Source: Syncephalis fuscata
Lineage: Eukaryota; Zoopagomycota; Zoopagomycetes; Zoopagales; Piptocephalidaceae
Assembly: GCA_025786725.1 (NCBI GenBank)
Contig: JAHLTZ010000108.1
Coordinates: 1 to 26,866 of the forward strand
Length of the DNA: 26,866 nt
Reading direction: 5' to 3'
The notes under the pieces are model-generated. The model was not told where the DNA came from. It worked only from the letters and a program-made list of their open reading frames with translations, and did no database searches. Within the stretch, counting starts at the first letter, position 1. Every line of letters begins with the position of its first letter. Shown piece by piece: positions 7,540 through 20,640 of this stretch. The position numbers were made by a program, and so were the translations under genes.

Positions 7540-9294
7540 ATGTTATTCTTCTCAGTAGCTGCTGGTTCTGATAGTTTACTTTATTTAGTTTTTTACGTTA
7601 AAATGTTGGAAAAATATGCAGCAGCAAAACGCTGCCGTGAACGCCGAGCAATACGAGACAAACAGCTGAAAAAAACTCGCGAAACACTTGCATCTCCGGA
7701 AATACACCCACTTTTGGCCAAATCAGATGAAATCCTTGCTTTATCAACTCTTGAACTGCGCAATCGGCTAGCTCAAAGGATGTACACAGCAGAACAAGTT
7801 CTGGCTGTAATGCTGCAAGCAGCAATAAATGCAAACGAATATACTAATGCTATTACTGAAGTTCTTCTGGACGAGGCATTTGAGGAGGCGCGTCGATTAG
7901 ATAAACTAGATAAGCCAAAAGGGCCACTTCATGGCATTCCAGTCTCGATAAAAGACAATATTGATGTAGCCGGCAAAGATACAACACTGGGCTATTCTGC
8001 GCGTGCATTTCATCCAGTTGCCAATGATGCTCCAGCAGTTGCATTGGTACGCAGCGCTGGTGCCATTCCCTTTGTAAAAACAAATGTACCCCAGGGAATA
8101 ATCAGCACTGAAACGGATAATCCAATCTTTGGACGTACAAACTCAGCGCGTAATAAAGCATTAATATCTGGCGGCAGTAGCGGTGGTGAAGGTGCACTTA
8201 TCGGTAGTCATGGATCAATATTGGGTCTAGGCAATGATCTCGCTAGCTCGCTACGTAATCCGGCTTCTATTAATGGTATTTACTCGCTCAAGCCAACCTC
8301 AAGTCGTATACCGGCAACCGGCAATCATTCAGCGTATGACTATACACCCGTCATACCACTAGTATGTGGACCGATAGGGCACGATATAGACGCACTCCAA
8401 TTGCTTATGAGTTCCATTATCGATCAGAAGCCATGGACCATGGATCCATCCTGTGTTGCCATACCTTGGGTGCCAGCAACTCTTCCGTTAAAGCTGCGTG
8501 TTGCATACTATGTTGACAATGACTATGTGCCAGCATCTCCTGTTGGGCGACGTGCTATTATCGAAACGGTTGAAAAACTACAAGCTGCCGGTCACGAGGT
8601 GGTCGAATTTAAGCCGCCCAATATTTTTGAAGCAACTCTGGCAAGCGTCAAGGCTTTATGGCCAGATGGTGGCCAAGCACTTGTTAAAGAGCTAAAGGGC
8701 GATCCCATGTATCCGACAATAGCAGCCACTACTCAATTCTCTAGCAAGTCTTATATACAACGTGCACTCATTAGCTGGTATATCCGTAATTTCACCGATG
8801 ATCCAAGAAAAGCGGATATACTTGAAGCGGGTGTCGATAAAACAAAAGAAGAAATGTATTTAGTAACTCAAGCACGGGACAGCTATCGCAAGCTGTTTTT
8901 TGATGAACTAGCCAAGCTTACTGACTCTGAACAGCACCCAGTTGATGTTATTTTATCGACCACTCAGGTCATTCCTATGATTGAACACGATGTCACTACT
9001 AAATTACCCATTGATCTGTCATTTACATTAGTCTACAATTTACTCGACGCACCATCCGGCGTAATTCCTGCCATCACATTTGACAAAGAAAAAGATGCAT
9101 CACAAGACAACATTTCTTGGTGGAACGATGGTCGCACCATCAATTCTGTTGAAGCACAGTTTCGAAACAACTACAACGCTGAGCTATTTCACGGCTCACC
9201 GTGCGGTGTTATGGTCAGTGGTCGCCGTTTCGAGGATGAACATGTCCTGGCATGCATGCGTGTTATCGACAATGTCATTAATCAGTTCAATTAA
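7540..9294 (+). CDS. Fatty-acid amide hydrolase-type amidase
   Basis: A single 584-residue frame without introns, close to the length of animal FAAH (about 579). It carries the full amidase-signature serine hydrolase core: Lys138 in PVSIKDN, cis-Ser213 in GGSSGGEGAL and the nucleophile Ser237 in LASSLRNPASINGIYSLKPT. The spacing of the three residues equals that of the FAAH Lys-Ser-Ser triad. Residues about 10-22 are hydrophobic and may be a membrane anchor, followed by a basic region RCRERRAIRDKQLKK. Family knowledge suggests hydrolysis of fatty-acid amides or N-acylethanolamines at a membrane; the substrate is inferred. The nucleophile motif is atypical, with ND-LASS where FAAH has TD-IGGS. 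Met22 at 7603 is a plausible alternative start. The gene sits alone between repeat-rich flanks and has no frame breaks. Confidence 0.9.
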   Translation: MLFFSVAAGSDSLLYLVFYVKMLEKYAAAKRCRERRAIRDKQLKKTRETLASPEIHPLLAKSDEILALSTLELRNRLAQRMYTAEQVLAVMLQAAINANEYTNAITEVLLDEAFEEARRLDKLDKPKGPLHGIPVSIKDNIDVAGKDTTLGYSARAFHPVANDAPAVALVRSAGAIPFVKTNVPQGIISTETDNPIFGRTNSARNKALISGGSSGGEGALIGSHGSILGLGNDLASSLRNPASINGIYSLKPTSSRIPATGNHSAYDYTPVIPLVCGPIGHDIDALQLLMSSIIDQKPWTMDPSCVAIPWVPATLPLKLRVAYYVDNDYVPASPVGRRAIIETVEKLQAAGHEVVEFKPPNIFEATLASVKALWPDGGQALVKELKGDPMYPTIAATTQFSSKSYIQRALISWYIRNFTDDPRKADILEAGVDKTKEEMYLVTQARDSYRKLFFDELAKLTDSEQHPVDVILSTTQVIPMIEHDVTTKLPIDLSFTLVYNLLDAPSGVIPAITFDKEKDASQDNISWWNDGRTINSVEAQFRNNYNAELFHGSPCGVMVSGRRFEDEHVLACMRVIDNVINQFN

Positions 9295-10438
9295 TAAGTT
9301 TTATAATTATTAATAAAATATTGTTTAACATCTAATAGCAATGAAAGCATGTTAAAAAGAATGTTTAAATTAATTGCGCGAATATTATCCAATGTAATCA
9401 TTTGATTCACAATTCATATTAAATTATTAATAAGTTGTTTAGTATTAATTTATTGGCAGCAACATAAATGTAATAACTATGCAGATAAACTATATTCACT
9501 TTCATGCAGAATCTAACTAGCAACCTCTATATAAACACTACAACTGCATCATTATATCCATATCAACTTAAATACAGACAATATTTGTAGTGCCGATTTC
9601 ATGCTGTCTACACACTTATAATTATCAATGTAACCACCACAAACAAACACACAGCAAACTCCATATTCACTAGACAGAATATTGTTTTATTATGTGCAGT
9701 CTAGCGCCGTTTGTAGCACGCTGAAATGCGTGCCACAAAATCATGTAGTATTTAGTTGACTATATACCTACAAGTGCTCACATAGTAAAAGGCACGATTA
9801 AATCACACTACACTTGCTGGTTTACTTAATTATGTTAAACAATAAGCAGTAGTAGTTTTGTAATTATTAAATGTATAGCAAGTGTAAATCATACTGGACA
9901 ACAAATAATAACAAAAGAGAAAAGTATAAAGTATATTGGGCGGCAAATAATAGCAAGAGAAGATGAAAAGACGACGTTTAGTTTAGACGCGGCAAAACTA
10001 GCTTATATCATAATAAACATGTTCCATGAGACCGTCCAAGACCAGTGCACCACACAATTATTTTTAATCTTCGATATAAGTAACTATAATTATTTTATTA
10101 AAGATTCAATATATGTAACTATTAGTGCAATAGTCAATAGACCGCTTATTTCTTTATTTAAAAAACAATTTGTCCATTTAACGTTATTTAATATCCAGAT
10201 GAATGCTTTTGGTAAAATTTACGCAATTAAGCTACACGTTTTTTCTATTGAACATGACGCTAGGTGGTGATTGACATTGATCATCAGATACTCATCATTG
10301 TAGATTTATTATTCAGTATGCATATATCATTTTTTGATATTTACAAGAAAAGATATAAACATAATAATAATTTATGATAATAGTTTATATCTAATAAATA
10401 AACATGTTACTTATATTAATTACTAAAGCACTTGTAAT
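9295..10438. repeat. AT-rich intergenic DNA with decayed dispersed-repeat copies
   Basis: A plus-orientation module relic lies near 9340-9415 (aattgcgcgaatattatcc, then catttgattcac). A minus-orientation relic lies near 10195-10330 (acgcaattaagctacac, gaacatgacgctaggtggtg, cagtatgcatatatc). A stretch near 9930-9950 (aagtatattgggcggcaaataatag) resembles arm B at about 4113-4140. A perfect stem GCACGC/GCGTGC with a TGAAAT loop lies at about 9717-9734. The 10365-10435 segment resembles the 3' flank of the oxygenase genes. No gene is supported. Confidence 0.5.
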
Positions 10439-10744
10439 AATGATTGCACTATTATTATTCTAAATATTAAATGATTTACTAACACGTGAACATGATCAAA
10501 ATGAGCCGAGCTCTGCTTGGCAAATTGATAAATCAAGCAAACGTTATGCCTCATGCCATATATAAATTGCTACCATGTTGCCTTTTTAGTTGTCACATAT
10601 TTACTAATTCTGTTGTTTCATTTGTATCGACTATGGTATTCTCTTTATCTTAATGTCTATTTACTCGTCGCCTTATTTGGTGTATTCCATGTTAAGCCAA
10701 ATATAATGCCTATAAACAAAATTACAAAAAATATTTCTATTTAA
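10439..10744 (+). pseudogene. Decayed 1,3-beta-glucan synthase 3' remnant
   Basis: ATGATTGCACT at 10440 followed by a frame reading LLTREHDQ..PSSAWQ matches the FKS segment MIAIQ..LLTREYDQDASNLAWW seen at 5016-5108. After an internal deletion and frameshifts, the part near 10630-10744 matches the end of the gene and closes with the tail VKPNIMPINKITKNISI and a stop. This tail agrees with the inverted copy in element B (IKPDLAPTKKIAKLFPF). It is clearly non-functional. It lies about 370 bp upstream of the first oxygenase gene, so FKS and the oxygenase were probably neighbours ancestrally. Confidence 0.75.
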
Positions 10745-12415
10745 TAATTAAAGATCGATTAGTGCACAGACCCACCTCACACACATGCATTCTTGTAATA
10801 GCTAAATGAATAAGCAAATGCATTATATTTATCTATGTTATCAGCAATCTGTAGATTGTTGAAAAAAGGCCTTTAATGCTTTTTCTGTACTTTTCATGTA
10901 CATGTGTGTATCACATGTTTTTCCATTACTTTCATCCATTGTGACTATTCTTGTTCGAAGTTGCTTCACTACCATTGATTGGTACCATTCCTGTTTTCCC
11001 TCAATCATCATCATCAAAGTAACTAAATAAATAGCATACTTTCAAATTTACTGTGTCCTCACATAGCATCTTGTACTGTTTCCATTTTACTACTATATTG
11101 TTTAACCGACTTAACCATGACTGTTTCTGCCGCATTACCCATTATTGATTTCCAAACGATATTAGATCCTAATGCGGATCCAATAGCTCGCAAGAAAACA
11201 ATTAAACAAATCGATACTGCAGCTCGTCAATATGGGTAAGTGTAGCTATATTGTGCAAAACTGCTGGATGAAATATAAATAGAGCTGTATGTATGTATAT
11301 AACCTAATGGTGTTTACTAGATTTTTTTATCTTATCAATCATGGTATACCAAAACAAATCCACGATGAAATGCGCAAACAAACAAAGTTATTTTTTGCAA
11401 AATCCCGTGCTGAAAAAAAAGCATATGGTCAATATGGAGCTGTACGTGGCTATCACGCCTACACAAATGATGGTGTATTGGATAACAATCTACAGCACGA
11501 GACAATGATGTTTGTTCAATCACTTGGACATTATCGCAATGGCAAACCTTTAAATCAAAATGACGACAATACAGCACTTGATGGAGCTGATGTTTTTGGG
11601 CCACAGATGACGCTTATCAACGATCCGTTAGCTGAAATAGTTTCTGTATATCGCGAAGCCATCTCAAAACTTGGTCGGCATATGATGAACCTATTGGCTG
11701 CTGCGCTAGGCTCAACCAATTCCGATTTTGAATGGTTAAATGATTCATTCCATACCATTAAACTGAACTATTACCCACCGTGCGAACAAGTAACGGCAAA
11801 AAAGAGTGTGGGCATGAGGGAGCATACAGATTTTGGGTAAGCATTAATTATAGTTAAACAATGATTTAATACTAATGATATTAATAATAAATAGTATGTT
11901 GACTTTTCTTGATCAGGTAAGAAAAGTATATATTTATTTAAAAATACTTATTACAGTTGATTAGGACTCTGATATTACATTGCTTGAAATAAAAACTATT
12001 GATGGTGAATGGCAGTTTGTTGAGCCGGTGCCGAATAGTTTTATTGTTAATTTAGGCGATATGATGCCCGTAAGTAACTAACTATATATTACCTATAGTA
12101 TTGCTATATTTATACTATCAAATAGCCATGGTCGAACGGTCAATACCGATCGGCGACGCATCGTGTAACGCATAGTCATAGTCACCAGCGACATTCCATC
12201 GCTTCTTTTTTCGATTCGCGATTCGATGCATTTGTGCCAACACTTAAGGAAGCAGTACCTACTGGTGAAGAACCACGCTATCCTCCCAATTGCTATGGTG
12301 ATAATGCAATTGCCAAGATGGGTGATTTTTACGGTGTTGATGAAAAGGCATAAATTACAAGATAACATTAATGATTTATATCTAGTAAATAAACATTTCA
12401 TCTATATGGATTATT
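10690..12415 (+). repeat. Tandem duplication, unit 1 (FKS tail plus oxygenase)
   Basis: Bases from 10690 onward recur from about 12817 at an offset of 2127 bp. The 5' flank, from AAGCCAAATATAATGCC through the ATG of the oxygenase, is nearly identical between units (a few substitutions and a 2-bp indel). Similarity fades after the gene's stop codon. Confidence 0.85.
11117..12353 (+). CDS. 2-oxoglutarate/Fe(II) oxygenase, isopenicillin-N-synthase-like, copy 1
   Basis: Exons 11117-11235, 11321-11836, 11895-11916, 11965-12069 and 12126-12353 join in frame to 329 residues. The N-terminus has the DIOX_N signature (LPIIDF, then GFFYLINHGIP at 40-50). The iron ligands are His208 and Asp210 in REHTDFG and His266 in ATHRV; Arg276 and Ser278 in RHS form the RxS site for the 2-oxoglutarate carboxylate. 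LNYYPPCE is also typical of the family. Exon 3 is a 22-nt microexon encoding MLTFLDQ. The family includes isopenicillin-N synthase and plant-type hydroxylases; the substrate here cannot be deduced. All frames are intact, so this is the likely functional copy. No biosynthetic cluster partner is visible nearby. Confidence 0.88.
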
Positions 12416-12816
12416 AAAACGTCTATAACAATGATAGTGATAATGACGATGTCACATTAATAAATTATGCTTATTTTATTTTGGTATAACAAATGCTAAT
12501 TTTAATACTAATGTTACAGCGATTAAAAACAATGTTATTAATTTCTTCTATTTTTATTCTCATTAGATACATATCGCCTGACAGCCAAGATTCTATTTTA
12601 ACCATTTGTTTAATATTCTACTTTTCTTTTGTATAATATATAGTAGGTAGTAATTTTAACCAATTAATAAACAATACTCAAAACATTTTTTGTTTTGGCA
12701 TTTAGAGCAAATTGTGCTTATTTAATCGTTCTAAATATTCCCTTTGGTTTACCTTTATCAGCAAATATTTAATATTAATGTATACTTTATTCGTTGCTTT
12801 GCTTATTATATTTTAT
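12354..12816. other. AT-rich spacer between duplicated units
   Basis: The first part is the diverged 3' flank of copy 1. From about 12775 to 12816 the sequence weakly matches the end of the FKS remnant (ttattcgttgctttgc compared with ttactcgtcgccttat), and the near-identical duplicated segment begins right after. No gene is seen. Confidence 0.5.
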
Positions 12817-14560
12817 TAAGCCAAATATAATGCCTATAAACAAAATTACAAAAAATATTTCTATTTAATAATTAAAGATCGATTAGTGCACAGACCCACC
12901 TCACACACATGCATTCTTGTAATAGCTAAATGAATAAGCAAATGCATTATATTTATCTATGTTATCAGCAATCTGTAGATTGTTGAAAAAAGGCCTTTAA
13001 TGCTTTTTCTGTACTTTTCATGTACATGTGTGTATCACAACATGTTTTTCCATTACTTTCATCCATTGTGACTATTCTTGTTCAAAGTTGCTTCATTACC
13101 ATTGATTGGTACCATTCCTGTTTTCCCTCAATCATCATCATCAAAGTAACTAAATAAATAGCATACTTTCAAATTTACTGTGTCCTCACATAGCATCTTG
13201 TACTGTTTCCATTTTACTACTATATTGTTTAACCGACTTAACCATGACTGTTTCTGCCGCATTACCCATTATTGACTTCCAAACGATATTAGATCCTAAT
13301 GCGGATCCAATAGCTCGCAAGAAAACAATTAAACAAATCGATACTGCAGCTCGTCAATATGGGTAAGTGTAGCTATATTGTGCAAAACTGTTGGATGAAA
13401 TATAAATAGAGCTGTATGTATGTACATAACCTAATGGTGTTTACTAGGTTTTTTATCTTATCAATCATGGTATACCAAAACAAGTCCACGATGAAATGCG
13501 CAAACAAACAAAGTTATTTTTTGCAAAATCCCGTGCTGAAAAAGAAGCATATGGTCAATATGGAGCTGTACGTGGCTATCACGCCTACACAAATGGCGAT
13601 ATGCTACAGGACAATCTACAACATGAGACAATGATGTTTGTCCAATCACTTAGCCATCTTCGTAACGGTAAACCTTTAAATCAAAATAACGACAATACAG
13701 CACTTGATGGAGCTGATGTTTTTGGGCCACAAATGACACTTAATAATGAACCATTGGCCGAAATAGCTCATGTATATCGCGAAGCCACTTTAAAGCTTGG
13801 TCGACAGATGATAAGTGTAATAGCCACCGCTTTAGGATCAACCAACTCCGATTTTGAATGGTTAAACGATCCATATAGCGTTCTTAAACTCAATTACTAT
13901 CCGTCATGCGAACAAGTAACAAATGAACGGAACGTAGGCATGAGAGAACATACCGATATTGGGTAGGCAACAGCTATAATCAAATAATGACGTGTTACTA
14001 ATAGAAATAATGGCTTAATACTAATGATATTAATAATAAATAGTATGTTGACTTTTCTTGATCAGGTAAGAAAAGTATATATTTATTTAAAAATACTTAT
14101 TACAGTTGATTAGGACTCTGATATTACATCGCTTGAAATAAAAACTATTGATGGTGAATGGCAGTTTGTTGAGCCGGTGCCGAATAGTTTTATTGTTAAT
14201 TTAGGCGATATGATGCCCGTAAGTAACTAACTATATATTACCTATAGTATTGCTATATTTATACTATCAAATAGCCATGGTCGAACGGTCAATACCGATC
14301 GGCGACGCATCGTGTAACGCATAGTCATAGTCGCCATCGACATTCCATCGCTTCTTTCTTTGATCCACAATTTGGTGCATTTGTGCCAACACTTAAGGAA
14401 GCAGTACCTACTGGTGAAGAACCACGCTATCCTCCCAATTGCTACGGTGATAATGTACTTGAAAAAATACATAGTTTCTACAAGTTTGACGAAAATGCAT
14501 AAATCACACAATAGTGCTAATGATTTATAGCTAATAAAAATCGTATCATTTACACTAATC
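12817..14560 (+). repeat. Tandem duplication, unit 2 (FKS tail plus oxygenase)
   Basis: Direct copy of 10690-12415. It starts inside the FKS tail (VKPNIMPINKITKNISI) and continues through the oxygenase copy. Identity is patchy: very high in the 5' flank, exon 1 and introns 3-4, and lower in the second half of exon 2, the 5' part of intron 2 and the 3' end. Confidence 0.85.
13244..14502 (+). CDS. 2-oxoglutarate/Fe(II) oxygenase copy 2, one-base frame break
   Basis: Exons 13244-13362, 13448-13962, 14044-14065, 14114-14218 and 14275-14502 mirror copy 1. The iron ligands (REHTDIG, then ATHRV) and the RHS 2-oxoglutarate motif are kept. Exon 2 starts with six T (13449-13454) where copy 1 has seven, so splicing as in copy 1 throws the frame after Gly40. 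The intron 2 donor is GTAGGC in place of GTAAGC. With the missing T restored the product would be 329 residues, with diverged stretches such as HVYREATLKLGRQ and a different C-terminus. Either this is a young pseudogene or the missing T is a homopolymer error; the many similar breaks in unrelated neighbours favour error. Confidence 0.75.
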
Positions 14561-14616
14561 ATTAAAACATTTATAATAATAATAAAATGGTAATAATAAA
14601 ATAATAATAGTGCTAT

Positions 14617-16067
14617 TTATAATGTAGATGACGGTGAATTAACAAGTATAACCTGCTTCTTTCCAGCCATACTGGTACCAGCCCGTTCAATTTGAGTTAG
14701 AAAGGTTAACAATGATGCCTTTGTATCTACTTCACCGCCCCATGGCGTCGTCTCAGCTTGTGGTCCCATCAATTGACCATTACGTAACATATTAATCAGT
14801 TCATGAATCATCGCTTTTTTGTCCTTAGAACGACCTGCAGCACGCTCCTCAGTCCAACGTGACATCCAATAACCACGAGCAATCAAGTCCTTAAAGATAA
14901 AAAGTGATGCTGGTAAAGTAAGTGGTTGACGGGCCATGGCACCATAAGTGACAATAGTGCCACCCTGTCTAAATAGCAAAAATATTACTAAATTACTGGT
15001 TCAATTTATATACACTTACCCAAGTAGCCGTGCAAGATTAAGTGCCGACTTGCCACTTACACAATTAAGGGCAAGTCGCGGCCCAGTCTTAGATGCTTCA
15101 TTTAACCATTGCCGCGTTTCATCACTACGCATTTCTGTGTCACGCACAACCAAATCGGCACCCATGGTACGTAGCTCATTTGCTAATTGCTCAAAGTCCG
15201 GACTATAAGCATGGTAGAGATAAACAATACATTAACCACTGTTATTAACAATATCTATTTAACACTGACCGATCGCGCACAACATTCATAGTACGTAAGC
15301 CCCAGGTCCGTGCTATTTGAATAACTGCCTGTCCAACTGCGCTGTTGGCACCATTCTGCAACACAACCTCACCTGATAGCATGAACTTTTATAAATACGT
15401 GATATAAACTCAGCGCTAATCATCTTTGTAATATTACTTACCCGGCTGTAGATTAACAAAATCTTTTAACATGCGATAGGCCGTACATGGATTCACCGAT
15501 AGTGTTGCGCTTGTAATGGTGTTATACCTTCATGCGGTATTTTTTCAACTTGTTCCATATCTGCAACAATATCCGTTCGCCATGTTCCTAATAAACACAA
15601 ATTAATAAACCATAATAGCATACAACTAATAGTTATCTAACGCACTATATACATATAGGACTACTTACCGAATGCTGGTCTTGCTGGAAGAACCCAGTCG
15701 CCTACTTTAAAAGCCGACGCTGCCTCTGTACCAGTAGCCACTACTTGTGCCACACCTTCATTGCCACCCACGCGTAACGGCTGGTCAGGCAGTTGATGTG
15801 CACTAATTGGATAAACGCCCTCAATCTGATTAACATCAGCCGGATTAATAGGAAAGGCCAGCATTTTTACATGGACCGAGCGTGCAGTAAGTGGTGGTAA
15901 CGGCAAGTCCCTTACACTAACGCGTAACACCATCAATATTGACACAGACTACATAGAACAACATACCCAAGTACCTGAGAAGGCGAGCCTGTTTGTTCAA
16001 AAACAATACATCGCGATAGTGTACTGTGTAGACGTCGCTGTGCTCCTCGCCACCGAAGAAACAACAT
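14617..16067 (-). CDS. ETR1: Mitochondrial trans-2-enoyl-CoA/ACP reductase (Etr1/MECR family)
   Basis: Minus-strand exons: 16067-15967, 15916-15669, 15587-15442, 15372-15270, 15202-15020 and 14968-14617, coding for about 377 residues, the usual Etr1/MECR size. The N-terminus [20 protein letters not shown] is basic and Ser/Arg-rich, like a mitochondrial presequence. Conserved blocks are [71 protein letters not shown] and [14 protein letters not shown], which mark a medium-chain dehydrogenase/reductase using NADPH for the last step of mitochondrial type II fatty-acid synthesis. Exon 3 lacks one base near 15508 (GCGCAACA where GCGGCAACA is expected), breaking the frame before LSVNPC. The start is shared with a divergent promoter region facing ECD. 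Confidence 0.88.
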
Positions 16068-16140
16068 AGTGCTGTTGTTGTTGTTAATCAGAAATAGAAA
16101 TGGAAATAATTCTTAATCTATTTGAATTCACGAATACACT
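16068..16140. promoter_or_regulatory. 73-bp divergent intergenic region ETR1/ECD
   Basis: The two start codons are only 73 bp apart in divergent orientation, so a shared bidirectional promoter and short 5' UTRs are implied. The region holds a TTGTTGTTGTTG run (about 16074-16086) and AT-rich sequence. No clear TATA box is seen on either strand. Confidence 0.5.
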
Positions 16141-19067
<2,927 letters not shown>

Positions 19068-19100
19068 TAATACATTAATAAAATAAACATAAATAATTAC

Positions 19101-19135
<35 letters not shown>

Positions 19136-19185
19136 AATAGTATTTTATTTGATAATGTAGTTGTTGTTGTTGTTGTTGTTATTCA
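19068..19185. repeat. Convergent spacer with ATT and GTT microsatellites
   Basis: The 118 bp between the stop codons of ECD and the acetyltransferase contains an (ATT)n run at about 19101-19133 and a (TTG)n run at about 19160-19180. It must hold both 3' ends, so the two transcripts probably overlap or terminate within it. Confidence 0.6.
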
Positions 19186-20593
19186 TTACAACTTGGCCTT
19201 GGCCGATTCAGCAGCCAATGAAGCTTCCATAACACGAGCCATATCATCGGCAGCTTCCGATAAATAGTGGGCCAATTGTTTACTACCTAGCTGCATACTG
19301 GTTACGTTAAAGTGCAAGCTATTATTTTTGATCATATAGGCCACGCCAAAACCATCGGGTACAACCTCGCCCCAACCATAACCGTCAAAGTATTCACTTG
19401 TTAATTGAGAGGTTGATAAGTACCAGTGACACGATTCAGAATAGGCAGGATCGGTGAATATTTCCGGTTTTTGTTCATTAGAATTAAGAAGCATGCGCAA
19501 ACCTATATAAATTTATAATTAATTAATTAATACTGCGCCTATTATAGATATAAATAGTAAATAACTAACCGAATAGATGACGGTCAACACCTTGTCCTTC
19601 AACAGCGTCTGACATATACTTGACGTGTGAAGTGATTGCTTGACGTAAGGTAGCAGCCTTCTTCTCCGACTAATTTAATAATATTAATAAAAGTCTTTGA
19701 ATAAATAATAACAACTTACGGGAGTAGAGGATCTTCCATGGCTTTAACAAAGGCAATCGAGTCGCTTGATACAGTACGGCAGGTTTCAGTACGACCATGC
19801 TTGAATTTACGTGTCTGAGCCGATTCGTAAGTGGGACGACTTACACCGTATTTCTTATAATAGGCCAATTGAATCACCATTTGCACATAAGCATCAGGTG
19901 ACATACGGAATCGTTTAATCAAATTCTTGCCATAAGTAGAATAGGCCAATACGGACAATTCATGCTTGCCAACTAATTGGTCAAAGTTCTTTTCGGCCGT
20001 ATTAATTGATTGCAATGTTTTGTCATCAAGTTCAAAATCAAGACGAGTTGGAGCGGGTAAACTGGTATTTGGCGTTGAACTGCCATGATTTACTTGATTT
20101 TTAGCAAGTCTATAATAAATATAGTTATATAAATATACACATGTATTAACATATTAAACTACTTTCACATACCGGTCACATACAATATCGTTCAAACGAC
20201 TAAGTGGTGTGCCATCAACACTTGAGTGCTAAATAGCTATTAGTTAATTTATTTATTATATATTTACTTCAACCTACCTCTATAATCACACCGGCTTTAC
20301 CGTTTTCAAATACTACATATTGTAGTGATTTATCGAAATAGCGGTTACGGCCATCACCATGCCAGCAAGCAGTGCTTACTTCATCACGTGTTACCGGTGC
20401 CGTGTCATCAAGACAGAGTAAGAATACTGAGCTCTCAAGCTTCTTTAATAGTTTCTCATTTTCAGGCGATACAGCTAGCAAGTGTTGACGGACATCAGTC
20501 CAGGTATCACGATGTTCTGTTGTCAATGCACCAATAGCATGGGCTTTGCGACTACCGGCTTGAGAAATGATACGGTTCAGTTGTCTGTATACA

Positions 20594-20640
<47 letters not shown>

